From NCBI GenBank assembly GCA_039519185.1, contig CM076851.1, positions 34,517,799 to 34,581,798 on the forward strand: a stretch of DNA of 64,000 nucleotides, in the 5' to 3' direction. The translations under genes were made by a program, and so were the position numbers. The stretch comes from Astragalus membranaceus (lineage: Eukaryota > Streptophyta > Magnoliopsida > Fabales > Fabaceae). Positions 1 to 10,314 of the stretch are shown here, piece by piece; the stretch's first letter is position 1, and every line of letters starts with the position of its first letter. The notes under the pieces were generated by a model, which was not told where the DNA came from, did no database searches, and saw only the letters and a list, made by a program, of their open reading frames with translations.

Positions 1-637
1 GTTTTATGGATAAATTAAAAATCAGCACACAAATTAACGAGAATTTATAATTCAAACATAAGTAATAGCCCATGAAAATAAGGTAGCATAGTAATTTATA
101 ATTCAAACATAAGTAATTCAAACAGTTAAATTTTTTTTTAAAATCAGCACACAAATGAAATTGATCAATTAAAATATAGACAATAAATGATAATCAAATA
201 ACTTTAATTTAACGCATTATCACATTACATAAGATCTCAGACAACAACACTCTACATAACATATTTGAATAGATGAATATTTTTTACGAACACTAAATTA
301 TAAAAAACACACTACTTAGCATCAAACTTTACATATTTTGTCTTGATTTTTTTTCACCAATACAAATTTTGCGCATTCCGACAGTTAATTTTTTTCCGGT
401 ATTGAGCACTGAACGTTGAGCATTTCAACGGTTAGGTTTTTTTACGAACACTAAAGTATAAAAAAACACACTACTTAGCATCAAAAATAACTTTACGTAA
501 TTTGTTGCGAAATTAATTTTCATTTTCACTAATCTGATTATGGAGGAATCAATTTCCGCTATTTAAACAATTAAAATTTCTAGTGAACCATAAAGTACCC
601 TTAAAATATAAAATTATGAATTATGGGAGAACAAACT
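1..637. other. AT-rich stretch with local direct repeats, no gene
   Basis: I see no coding region here. Two short duplications are visible. The block reading ttataattcaaacataag occurs near 46 and near 96. A block of roughly 50 bases that includes acacactacttagcatcaa occurs near 281-330 and again near 439-490. This looks like degraded intergenic DNA. Confidence 0.5.
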
Positions 638-677
638 TCAACAATGTGAACAATTAAATTTTTTGCTGGTTACCCTA

Positions 678-905
678 AAATAAAAAATATCAAGGAAAAA
701 AAGAGGGGGAGAAGGAGGGAGTTTTGGGGAAAGAAACAAAACAAAAAAAGGGAGGGCAGTTTGGGGAAAGAAACAAAACAAAAAAGGAGGAGTTTTTTTA
801 GAGAAACAAACAAAACAAAAAAAGGAGGGAGTGGGGAGCTTTTTGGAGAAACAAAAAAACAAAAAAAAATGGAGGGGAGAGGAGTTGGCGCCAAAGGGAG
901 GGAGG
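678..905. repeat. Purine-rich minisatellite-like block
   Basis: The plus strand is almost entirely purine, built from variants of gaaacaaaacaaaaaaggagg separated by ttttgggga, about five imperfect units. The reverse strand reads as long open frames full of Phe, Pro and Leu. That composition follows from the repeat and is not evidence of a protein. A strand asymmetry this strong can favour triplex structures, but no function is indicated. Confidence 0.6.
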
Positions 906-1024
906 GAGAGAGATATTGACGCCAAAAGTGGGGGGAGGGTCCACTTGGAGACTACCTCTGGATGTATATTTTAGGATTGTATTTATTATAGTATGAGTTT
1001 AATTTATATACACTAACTATGTAT

Positions 1025-1250
1025 AAGGGTCTTTACACCAACTTCCAATCACATTTTACCATTTAGCCACGTCAGATTATTTTAAATTAAAATAAAATAA
1101 AACACTTGAAATGACATAACGGTTAGAAAAACATGGAGAAGTGACATAACGGTTACTTTGACTTATTTTGCGGTTTTTTTATTTTGAAAATAATCTAACG
1201 TGGCTAAATGATGAATTGTGATTAGAAGTTGGTGTAAATGTCTCTCTACA
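1025..1250. mobile_element. MITE with long terminal inverted repeats
   Basis: The left part (near 1033, acaccaacttccaatcac, followed by catttagccacgtcagatta) is repeated in inverted orientation on the right (near 1190-1245, taatctaacgtggctaaatg and gattagaagttggtgt). The arms are about 60 bp and the centre is near 1135. It contains no gene. The superfamily is unresolved because I could not fix a clean target duplication. The short length and inverted symmetry support a non-autonomous DNA transposon. Confidence 0.65.
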
Positions 1251-2325
1251 CGGTAACTTTTATAGTATATGCCACCTTCTCACCTACTTGTTAGAACAAA
1301 TATTGAAAGGATATAAATTCGTGCAAATATCTTGAGATAAAAAATAAATTTTATGGTTTTTGTATACAAATGATTCCATGGGTTTATGATTTGAGTGAAA
1401 GAGAGATTTGAAGGAAACAATAAAATAGAAGTAGCACAATGAAATATGACAAGAGAATTAATAAGAAAGAAGGAAACAGGACAGAAGCAAACAAAATTTG
1501 ATTCCATTTGTCAAATAAAAAACAAAATCTGATTCCATTGTCATGTGGTAAATAGATAAGTGTTGCGTAGATATTGGTAGATAGAAAAAAAATAGAATTC
1601 AATTATAATTTTGAACCTATGATTTTTTTTACATTGAATTTGTTATTTATCTGATTAGATGAAATGAAAAATAAACGCTTATAAAACAATGGCAAATAAA
1701 CACACACACTACCACTGCCCATACTCAGGTTCGAATCCTGGAGCCGACGTTCCCACGGAGCTGAAATTGCCGAGGCAACCGAGGGACAAACATATGAATT
1801 GAATACAATCATTTTTTTGTTACAAAAATTTTAGGTGACGGGATGGTGCTTGAGTCCAAGACAGAACAGACTTTTTGAGTATTTACGAAGGTAATTACAT
1901 TTACAATTATTTTTAAAACTAATCAGATAAATTTTGTAAAAAAAAAAATAGTCAGATAAATCATACATTTATTTGTGAGAGAAATATAAAAAATTTCTAT
2001 TCATTAGAGTATTCTTTAATGAGTTAAGTAGTGATTTGGTTTCTTTTTCAAACATACACTTTAATTGAAGAAGTAAATAAATTAAAAGAGGTTAATCAAT
2101 TTTTAAAATAACTGGTGGATTAATTGTATTAATTTTGACTAATTTAAAAATAATACTTAAGAGTATAATTAAAAATACTATAATAAAATTTGAAAGGAGA
2201 AGGCATACAACAAGAGAACCCTTTATAATTGGAAAATTAAAAACATACATTTATTAAAAAAATTAAACATAAATTTTTAAAGAGTCTATAGCATACATTT
2301 TATTTATTTTTTGACCAAAGAAAAT
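1251..2325. other. AT-rich intergenic, no gene apart from a tRNA-like repeat
   Basis: I see no coding exon. The reverse-strand open frames here are low complexity. The only structured part is the tRNA-like repeat at 1650-1805, listed separately. Confidence 0.5.
1650..1805 (+). repeat. Dispersed tRNA-like (SINE-like) repeat, copy 1
   Basis: It contains ggttcgaatcc (near 1728), a match to the RNA polymerase III B-box. The surrounding text (gatgaaatgaaaaataaa, then gagccgacgttcccac, then gctgaaattgccgaggcaac) recurs with differences at 7965-8110. A B-box in a dispersed repeat suggests a tRNA-derived SINE. I could not identify a convincing A-box or target duplications. Confidence 0.45.
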
Positions 2326-3640
2326 TTATGGTATTTCATTCAAAATCAAAGTAGCAATACAAGTAGGACTATAATAAAAAACGTGGGAACTAGCATAATT
2401 CTTTGATGCTCTAGCTAGAGTATGAGCCACAAGGTTTGCTTGCCGCCTAACAAAACTAACTGCGTAGTTTCCTAAAGACGATAATAAGTTACGGCAAGTT
2501 CTAATAATAGAGCCATATTCAGTTACAAAGTTACACACACCACGGATTCCATCTACAATCGCTTTGCAATCAAATTCGATGGTGACTCGTTGAATGTCTA
2601 ACACTCGCAACCAATTAACGGCTTCCAATAAACCCAAAGCTTCCGCTTCTTGAGGGTGAGATTTGCAAATAAACCAAGCTGACTTTGCCTTCACGAGCTC
2701 ACCCTCATTCCCGATACAGAGACCAACACCATACCGACCATCATCAAAAAGAGCTGCGTCAACGTTGCATTTGAGACTACCAAATTCAGGACAAACCCAC
2801 GATATATCGTCTTGCATGCTATTTGACGTGGACAACGGATCACGAAGAAATTTGGAGCGCTTCACCTGTTGCCAACAATATAACAAGTCCAAAGCACACT
2901 GCACGGAAACACGAGTCGGCTTCTCCACATTCTCCCAAACTTTCTCATTCATCCGCTTCCAAAGGCCCCAAATCAACATTGCGAAACACTTCCTGGCCGC
3001 ATCTAGTAATGAAGAGAGAATATTAAAGAAACTAACCTTATAACCCTCAGCATCATGAGCCACTGATTGTATGGAATTCCAAAGCCCAGCTGAACTCCAA
3101 ACCTCTTCCGCTTTGTTGCAACCGAAAAAGGTATGACATTCGTTTTCATCATACAAATCACACATTGGGCATACTCCTAGACAGTCAACACCGCGCCTAC
3201 GGAGATTGAGACGGCATGGCAAAACACCACGAGCAGCATGCCAAAGATGAATGCGAACTTTATAGGGTACCTGCAAATTCCAGAGTTGTTTTCAGTCACC
3301 TGCAACACGCATCTCAGAGCTGTCAATTAATTCATTCATCGCCGTATAATGTGCAGATTTTGCAGAATAAAGACCATCACAACTTTTGTTCCAAATCAGC
3401 CCATCCTCCTCGCTCCTACACCGAACTGGGATTCCCAGAATCCTATCTCTGTCCACCGGATTGAAAATTTGCCCAAGAAGCTGTGTATTCCAAGAACCAT
3501 CCCCCACAGCAAAGAGGGCACTAACAGTTAAGACTCATGTCCCGGAATCATAGGACAAGTTATAAAGGGTGAATCCTCTCCTTTGACCCAAGGATCCCTC
3601 CAAACATTAATAGTAGTACCATTTCTAATTTTCCATCATG
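2326..3640 (-). pseudogene. LINE (L1-type) ORF2 3' remnant: zf-RVT and RNase H
   Basis: Read on the minus strand, this is the tail of a plant non-LTR retrotransposon polyprotein. The upstream part (about 3640-3560) has the familiar WKIRNG...NVWRDPWV motif. Next come LLGQIFNPVDRDRIL and a GLYSAKSAH region. Then comes a zf-RVT domain (HLWHAARGVLPC, CPMC, CHTFFGC) and an RNase H domain ending at 2326. The RNase H still shows plausible catalytic acidic positions: Asp in CNVDAAL, Glu in QEAEALGL and Asp in EFDCKAI. It is broken. A TGA near 3292-3294 replaces what looks like a Trp codon, and the reading frame changes between about 3510 and 3560. The reverse transcriptase core and ORF1 are absent, consistent with 5' truncation or decay. 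Confidence 0.85.
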
Positions 3641-3889
3641 CTCCAAATGTATAGCATACATTTTATCTAGAGGTTTGGTCACGAGAAATAGATTGAAATT
3701 TATCCATTTATCAAAGGTGACACTTCCATGCATGATTTCAATTTTTTTTAAAGAAACACTAGTATTTGCCAATTATATTTGTTTTCAATTCAATCCGGGC
3801 TGTTTTTTTTACCCCCCATTGGACCCCATACCCCCATTTTACCATAAATTCTCAAAATACCTTTAGTTTTTCGTAAAAAAAAATATTTT

Positions 3890-4013
3890 TTAAAAATTTC
3901 CGGAAATACACATATTTCCGGAAGGCAGAAATATGTGTTTTCCGGAAATACCTCTTACCGGAAAACACATATTTCTGCCTTCCGGAAATATGTGTATTTC
4001 CGGAAATTTTTAA
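3890..4013. repeat. Large near-perfect palindrome inside the MULE
   Basis: Two arms of about 56 bases, perfectly complementary as far as I can read, flank a roughly 12-base centre (aaatacctctta). Each arm carries three ttccgg/ccggaa units separated by acacat, aaggcag and atatgtg text. On either strand it would fold into a long hairpin. It lies just downstream of the PMD gene stop codon and about 90 bp inside the left end of the element. Confidence 0.9.
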
Positions 4014-4127
4014 TTTTTTTTTAAATTAAAAAAATTTATGCGAAATAATTAAATGTAACGAAACTTGCTAAACTAATAAACAATAATAATCAGTATTAAT
4101 ATAGTAAAAATACAAAAAATAATACAA

Positions 4128-5915
4128 CTACATGTATAAAAGCTGTAAAGCAACCAACAGACTATCATAGACATCCCCAAGAATGCCGTCGACTGCCAAA
4201 AGACTATCATAGGCATCCTGGACATGCCTAGCTACTCTCTCCCTAGACTCATGGGGAAGTGGACCAACATCCTCTGGAGCTGGAGGTGAAGGCGGAGCCG
4301 GAGTCAGACGGGGAATGGACACCTGGAAGTACCATGGTAGGTACTCGTCATCACAAGCACCCTGGACGGGTGTCCGTCGACCGCTGTCCCTGAAAGCCAG
4401 CGATGGGGACTGATAGAACATCAGCTGCTGTACTATGACCTCCAGAGATGGACGTGGGCCCGAAATAGGTGGATCAGGAATCTGCTGGACATATCCAAAC
4501 TGCCAACGGACCCTCTCTGGCATATAAGGCACCGCCACATCCCCCCCACAGCAGCCAACCTCTGAATAATGAAATGTTGTGAAACCGGAGGTACTATCTG
4601 TGGTCGTCCTAGGGGGCTCCATATGACCTGCTCCTTCTGCAAGTCATCCAGCAGCTGCCGAAACTCCGAAAGCTTGATACTATCACACTTCTTGTTCGCC
4701 CACCTGCTGCAACAAGGAAGTTCACTGGCACCGAAGTCTTTTCGCACCACGATGGTGGGGTAATACTCACATATCCAGCACTAAAATAATAATAAAAATA
4801 AATAAGTAATTATATAAATGAAAGTAATTAAAAAGAAATAAAAATACTTAATTAATTAGTTACCTGCAGCAGAGAAGCGTATCCGCCAATCTGCGGCGTC
4901 TCCCAGTAACAAGCATCATTCAGCTGCTTGTAGAGAATAGCTAGAGCAACTGGACCCCAAGCCCACTGGCCACACAGGGCAAAGTACGAAATAAGAGTCA
5001 CCCACTTGACAGAGACAGATGTGTGACTCTTGTCGGCAAAAATGGTGCTGCCCAACAAGTGTAGCAGATAGCACCGTGTCACCTGATCAAGATGGTTGCG
5101 CTCCATGTTCTGTGTGTATGCGACCATCAAGAAAGAAAATCGGAATGTCGGTCCCCTGTTGAACTGACACTCTGCCCAGCAGGCTGTGTGGTCAATGGCC
5201 AGCAGGTCAACTCCAGCCCGAATAGCATCGGCAGTGTCAAAATGTGGCCGATGCGCCAACGGTGTGCCGGTGAGCAGCAAGTAGAGCAACGCGGACACGT
5301 CGTCCAACGTCACTGTCATCTCCCGCCACGGCATGTGGAATGAGCTGGTCTCAGAATGCCACCTCTCCACAAAAGCTGATATGAGCTCGTGGTTGATGTT
5401 GCTGAGAGGTGTGATGTCCAGCTCAAACAGATGGGCCTGCTGCAACCATCCTGCTATATGTGGGTGGTGTTGCTGAGGGCTCATCTTCATTATCTTCCCT
5501 CCATGAGAAACAACTTTAATCTTACCCCGGTCCTGTAAAAAAATAAAAGTAATTAATAAATTATTAAAAGTAATTAATTGTTAAAAAATAAACAAATTAT
5601 TAAAAGTATTACCTGTTCCGTCTGTAGTAGTCTCTGGACGCAGTGGACATGCAACCGGTGTAACAAAACCTGCTCAGCAGCCTCATCATCATGCTAAGCA
5701 ACCCCAGCCTTAGCCTGGTCATCTACATGCATGGCGTGATCTGACTCAGCCTCCTGCTGCTGCTCTCGCTCTCGGACACGTCTCTGACGCTCAGACGCGT
5801 GTCCGGCCTGTCTAGTCCTCAATCGGAACCTACTCCTACTGCCAGAAGGACTCTGCTCATCTCCTCCCGCTCCTGAATGCTCGCCTCGCTCTATCTTTCC
5901 TGTTCTGGTTGCCAT
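4128..5915 (-). pseudogene. Plant mobile domain (PMD, MAIN-like) protein, broken
   Basis: Three exons on the minus strand fit GT-AG rules: 5915-5613, 5532-4864 and 4780-4128. Exon 1 encodes a basic, Arg/Gln-rich N-terminus (GSRSRFRLRTR). Exon 2 encodes the start of the PMD fold (HIAGWLQQAHLF, SAFVERWHSETSSFHMPW, GEMTVTL-like text, AILYKQLNDA). Exon 3 continues with VIWSPL, then VPYMPERVRWQFG and QQIPDPP, followed by a Pro-rich tail. This is the family of Arabidopsis MAINTENANCE OF MERISTEMS and phosphatase 7 long-form proteins, which also occurs in transposons. Defects: an in-frame TAG at 5694-5696, and a frame change near 4620 between VIWSPL and the downstream frame. The family's molecular role is not well defined; here it is transposon cargo. 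Confidence 0.8.
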
Positions 5916-5957
5916 TGAAAAAGCAAAAAAAAATTAATTAAAACGAAATTTCAAAAA

Positions 5958-6115
5958 AAAAAAACATTCCGGAAATACCATTTTTGAGGTATTTCCGGAA
6001 TGTTAAATTCCAGGGAATTTTGGAAATACCTCAAAAAGAGGTATTTCCGGAAGCCAATTTTGGAAATGGTATTTCCGGAAATCTTTCTGGAAATACGTCT
6101 ATTTCCGAGATGTTT
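5958..6115. repeat. Right subterminal inverted repeats of the MULE
   Basis: Several direct and inverted copies of ttccggaaatacc occur, including a short hairpin (ggaaatacc...ggtatttcc near 5970-6000 and again near 6023-6050). These match the units in the large palindrome at the left side. They are probably binding sites for the element's transposase, by analogy with other DNA transposons. Confidence 0.7.
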
Positions 6116-6463
6116 AAAGAAAAAAACTTACTTTTTCCAGAAATATGATGGGTTGAGGAATGATTTCGTTTTTAAACAATTTTTAAGGATATTTTGGTCC
6201 GTTTAGTCAATTTGGGAATATCGGGTCCAATGGAAATGGGGGGTTAAAAAAAACAGCCTTCAATCCGGATATATTGGATGGGAATCTGAATAAAAGTCAA
6301 ATGTGTTAGAAAGTCTTCTTAGCCACCAATGGAGAACGAACGCAATTGTCGTTGGCATCAGTATTAACCTCAGAAATTGCTTTATTCATCGTCAATTCGT
6401 CAAACTTGATATGTCCCTGAACAATTGTTGAACAACAAAAAAAGAGATCTGATTCTCAAAGAA

Positions 6464-8355
6464 ATGGCAGGTGAGAGGAGATTGGGCGTGGCCGTTGATT
6501 TCTCAGCATGCAGCATCAAAGCACTGAAATGGACGGTGGATAACATTGCTAAAGAAGGAGATCACATCATTCTTGTTATCATTCGCCCCATTGAGTATTA
6601 CGAACATGGCGAGATGCAACTTTGGGAAGTTACTGGTTCACGTATGTATTTTTCCTATATTAGTTAATATTAATTTCCCTCACCTTTACTCATTATTTTT
6701 ATTAATTAAATTTATGATTTCACCTCTAATCTAAGGATCACGGATCCTGGATTGCTGGATAATCGGTCTGTTCCCACTTATGTAGCTAAATCTGCAAGAC
6801 CCAACTCAACTAACAAATGTCAAAATTGTTAGACTATATCACATGGGTTCGAATCCTAGACCTCGCCGTTGTGTGCATGAATTTCAACCAACATATAACT
6901 GAGTTTCTCATATATTTGGCTACCCTGCATGAGTTTTTAATTGAAAAATTGAGATAAATTTATAGTTTTTTAAATGAAAAATGCTCTATAGATCTTGTAT
7001 TGGAATATTGGAAAAGTTAGATGAGGGAATTTCAACTTAGCTAATATATAAAAAAAAAGTCAGGATTATTATAATATTTATGTAATATTTATTTTCCATG
7101 TATTCATTGATAAATTTACCAAAGAAATCACTATTTAGAGGTCTAACTTTTTTGGTCTAAATGTCTTCAATCCCACTCGTAAGAAATACGTTAATCACTT
7201 GCAACCAATCTTAGAGTTACTACTAACTAACAACTAATATTTACCTATCAATTTTTTTGAGGTTTTTAGTGATTTGCTTACATGGATGATTGATTGGCCA
7301 CCAATGTGCTATAAAAGCTACCATGTTATCTATTTGGCTTCTAGTACCATTCCATGGTCATTAATGAATTTGCGTTACGTCTATTGTTATAAATGCAGCT
7401 TTGATACCTTTGGCTGATTTCTCTGACCCTATGCTCTTGAAGAAATATGGACTCAAACCAGAACCTCAAGTATTTGATATAGCTGCAACTGCTGCAACAC
7501 AGAAAAATGTATGATGCGATTTTGCTCATCAAGTTATATATTTTTTTATAAGCCTGGAGTTAAAGATTATAGTTTTGTCATGTTTTGTTCATGTTATACA
7601 TTTCATCATAGTAACTTTGAGATTTTGGTTGGCAGGTTGAGGTACTATTGAAGATCTATTGGGGAGATGCTCGTGAGAAGCTTTGTGAAGCAATTGATCA
7701 TGTACCTTTAGATAGTCTTACCATGGGGAATAGAGGCCTTGGCACTATTAGAAGGTAGCTATATTCCCTTCTTTTTTGGTTTGGAGCTCACCTAGTTAGT
7801 TATTTTGGCTGAGCGGATCTACGAGAGTACTTCTACAACTTAAGCTTTTCGAGCTCGTTATGAGACTAATCTTCAGGTTAGACTAATTGAATAGAGTTTT
7901 ACGGATTGGTTCTAGGTCTCTACAAGGATTTGAACTCGAGTTCTCTAGATTAAGATATTTTTTGTCAATTTAGATGAAATGAAAGATAAATATCACGTAC
8001 ACACATTACCATTGTTCACACCATGGTTCGAACTCGAGAGCCGGCGTCCCCATATCGCTGAAATTACCAATGTAGCCAATAGTGGGAGACTCTAGATCAA
8101 GTTGATTCCACTCAACGAATACACTATTGATTATTTCATATATAATTCTACCAGACCCCAACAAGAGATTTTTGAAAGCATGCATTGCATTTTGGTTATA
8201 TATTGTTCTTGAGATAATGACATTTGAGTGAATTTCATTAATTCTTTGTTTTTTTTTTCTTTTTCAGGGCCATAATGGGAAGTGTTAGCAACTATGTTGT
8301 GAACAACGCCTCATGTCCAGTCACTGTGGTGAAGGGTTCAGACCAACAACATTAA
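6464..8355 (+). CDS. Universal stress protein (USP/UspA family), four exons
   Basis: Splicing 6464-6641, 7399-7508, 7636-7754 and 8268-8355 gives an uninterrupted 164-residue protein of normal length for a plant single-domain USP. It begins MAGERRLGVAVDFSACS, the Rossmann-like first strand with the Asp that lies near ATP. It continues KALKWTVDNIAKEGDHIILV and ends VTVVKGSDQQH. The nucleotide-binding motif G-2X-G-9X-G-S/T is present near the C-terminus (GNRGLG...IMGS), so ATP binding is likely. Plant USPs act in stress responses in cytoplasm or nucleus; the specific role is unknown. The ATG at 6464 was chosen because family similarity starts there. An in-frame codon at 6425 would add 13 unrelated residues. 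All three introns have GT-AG ends. Its 3' end converges on the NHX remnant. Confidence 0.92.
6755..6930 (+). repeat. tRNA-like repeat in USP intron 1
   Basis: The text ggttcgaatcctagacc (near 6845) matches a polymerase III B-box and lies in intron 1 of the stress protein gene. The flanking text differs from the 1650 and 7965 copies, so it may belong to another SINE family. Evidence is limited to the B-box. Confidence 0.3.
7965..8110 (+). repeat. Dispersed tRNA-like (SINE-like) repeat, copy 2
   Basis: This sits in intron 3 of the USP gene. It shares gatgaaatgaaagataaa, the B-box-like ggttcgaactcgagagccgg and gctgaaattaccaatg with the 1650-1805 copy. It is in the same orientation as the host gene and does not disturb splice sites. 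Confidence 0.45.
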
Positions 8356-8969
8356 TTTATTTAATTACTGTATCTAATTTGATGTAGGAAAAAAAAACTT
8401 GTACCTGTTTTTGTCTTTGGCGGTTTGCATAATTTGTGAAAAAGTTACCAAGAAATGGTCCAGGAAGATTTCTTACGAGAAATACGGGAAGAGAACAAAA
8501 AGACAACTCTCCAAGTTTTGAAGGCCGGATAGGATCATAAAATTCCTCCGATCAGTATCTTACAGATGTAATGTGAATCATCAAACAACAAATATCTGAA
8601 ATAAAACTAATATTCGATACTTACTTGTCAATATCCAACCCTGCATACTTAAATAGGTTCTGAATCTGATAGTCAGGTTGTACAATAAATTTGAACTTTA
8701 AAAATTCTTAAAATTTATACTACAAATATGTAGGACAAGAGTGGATTTTAAAGCATATCAAAGCAGATATAAACCGAACTCCAACACCTACGGAGCCACC
8801 AAAGAATCACAAGTCATAACTTAGGAATACCAAAAATATAACAAATCACGACAATACATAATAGAATCCAAGACCCCAAGTTCATAAATAAACACAAGTT
8901 CTATTGTGATGCACTCCCCCACTCCACCCTAATACCGCCTAAATAGACACTACAAGAATAATTGATTTT

Positions 8970-9340
8970 TCTGGCCAGGAGTTTCCGGCGGATATAGATC
9001 CGCCGCAAATATTTCGGCGGATTGTAGGCATTTCCGGCGGATTTTATCCGCCGCAAAGTTACCGGCGAAATAATTGACTTTTGCGGCGGATTAATTTTCG
9101 ACTTGGATTTTGCGGCGGATAAATCGGTTTTTGCGGCGGATTTGGGATTACAAAAATTTATTTTTTTTACGAGATTTTAACAATCCGCCGGTAAGGTTAT
9201 TTCCGGCGGATATTTGCCAATTTTGAAATTCATAAACCGCCGCAAATTCAACTCCGTCCGCCGCAAATCCTCTAATCCGCCGCAAAGCCCATAAATCCGC
9301 CGGTAACTGCAGTTTCCGGCGGATCATGCCTTTTGACCGT
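8970..9340. repeat. CACTA left subterminal repeats
   Basis: At least a dozen copies of the motif gcggcggat or its complement atccgccgc occur, often with ttt or aaa next to it. They are mixed in orientation. In known CACTA elements such arrays bind the element-encoded TNPA-like protein. Confidence 0.85.
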
Positions 9341-9349
9341 TTGACTTGG

Positions 9350-9365
9350 TTTCTCCTATATAAAC
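9350..9365 (+). promoter_or_regulatory. TATA-type promoter of the CACTA left end
   Basis: The text ctatataaacgcc follows the subterminal repeats and precedes a CT-rich leader, a typical plant core promoter layout. A related copy of the same stretch (cctatatatatccattcccc, near 10665-10690) precedes the TNPD region. The first copy would transcribe rightward straight into the hairpin at 9412-9992. Confidence 0.5.
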
Positions 9366-9411
9366 GCCTTCTCCCCTTCTTCTTTTTCACACCTCTACCA
9401 ATACTCTCATT

Positions 9412-9992
9412 CTCTTGATACGGCACTCTCTTGAGCATTGTCGGCAGCGGCTCCAATAGAGTGGCGTATGTCTCCATTTTTTTGTAAAAAAATTTCCACA
9501 TTGTCATGAACACCCCTTCATCTTTTTCGTTAAAAGTAACCCTTTATCAGCAAAAAGCTCCTCCTCATTATTTTCACCACAAGAGACATATACGCTCATC
9601 AAACGCTCGGTATCATCCTCCAACTTAACAACCCGTCCTTGCAGTTCCTCAAACTTTCTATTTAGAGATTCAATCATCTTTTCAAAAGATGGTTTCTTGT
9701 GAAACTTTCTATTTTGAAAATATGGTTGAATCTCTAAATAGAAAGTTTGAGGAACTGCAAGGACGGGCTGTTAAGTTGAAGGATGATACCGAGCGTTTGA
9801 TTAACGTATATGTCACTTGTAGTGGAAATAATGAGGAGGAGCTTTTTGCTGATAAATGGGTTACTTTTAACGAAAAAGATGAAGGGGTGTTCACGACAAT
9901 GTGGAAATTTCTTTACAAAGAAATGGAGACATACGCCACTGTAATGGAGCTGCTGCCGACAATGCTCAAGAGAGTGTCATATCAAGATAATG
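9412..9992. repeat. Inverted duplication of a CACTA gene segment (hairpin)
   Basis: The left arm (about 9412-9678) is the reverse complement of the right arm (about 9724-9992), with roughly 5-7% mismatch by eye. Only about 45 bases separate them. The duplicated unit is protein-coding (see 9724-10005). A transcript through it would fold into a stem of about 265 bp. Confidence 0.88.
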
Positions 9993-10005
9993 GCATAGGT
10001 CTCTG
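9724..10005 (+). pseudogene. CACTA second-gene fragment (coiled-coil, TNPA-like)
   Basis: The right arm encodes an open segment of about 90 residues (MVESLNRKFEELQGRAVKLK, KDDTERLINVYV, MWKFLYKEMETYATV). It is rich in Lys and Glu with heptad-like Leu and Val, so probably coiled coil. The left arm holds the same protein on the minus strand with minor changes. Placement between the CACTA promoter and TNPD suggests a piece of the element's TNPA-like protein. That name is inferred from position only. It lacks a complete start and a family-defined end. Confidence 0.5.
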
Positions 10006-10310
10006 TTTAAGGGTAGCAGACATTAAATATATATTTTACTGCTTTTCCCAATTTTTATTGCTTTAGATTATTTTATTTTTTTGTATGGATATTTTATTAA
10101 TTGTATGGATATTTTTTTGGTGATAATATTTTACTGCTTTTCCCAATTTTTATTTTTTTAAATTAAAAATTAATTAGTTATTGGATTTTATTTTTTTATC
10201 AATAATTAAAAAAATTAATAAAATAATATATATTTTTAATTAAAACGATTTTTTTAAAAAAATAAAATTTATTTTTTAAAAATAATAATAATTTTTTTTA
10301 AAAAAAAAAT
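9955..10310 (+). repeat. Internal direct repeat of the CACTA element, copy 1
   Basis: The text beginning caatgctcaagagagtgtc and running through ggtctctgtttaagggtag into an AT-rich tail matches 12081-12440 almost base for base. The second copy ends with the same tttgcggcggatttgtgtcg. Duplication of this segment beside the TNPD truncation point suggests a rearrangement created this derivative. Confidence 0.85.
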
Positions 10311-10314
10311 GGTA

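Larger units (their letters stand above)
3789..6267. mobile_element. Mutator-like element carrying a PMD gene, with 9-bp TSD
   Basis: The element runs 3798-6258. It starts ggctgttttttttacccccc and ends with the inverse (ggggggttaaaaaaaacagcc). Inside these ends the phrase ccattggaccc and its complement also match. It is flanked on both sides by the identical 9-mer ttcaatccg (3789-3797 and 6259-6267). A 9-bp target duplication is the Mutator superfamily norm. The cargo is a plant-mobile-domain protein gene on the minus strand, with no MURA-type transposase. It is therefore either a non-autonomous gene carrier or a member of a PMD-containing MULE lineage. Subterminal regions are packed with inverted copies of ttccggaaata. 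Confidence 0.88.

Noticed and set aside
638..925. Two overlapping reverse-strand open frames rich in Phe, Pro and Leu
   Set aside because: They are translations of a purine-rich repeat; both frames are open for the same compositional reason.
1720..1745. A tRNA gene suggested by ggttcgaatcc
   Set aside because: No acceptor stem, D-arm or anticodon arm can be folded around it; it fits a SINE-like repeat better.
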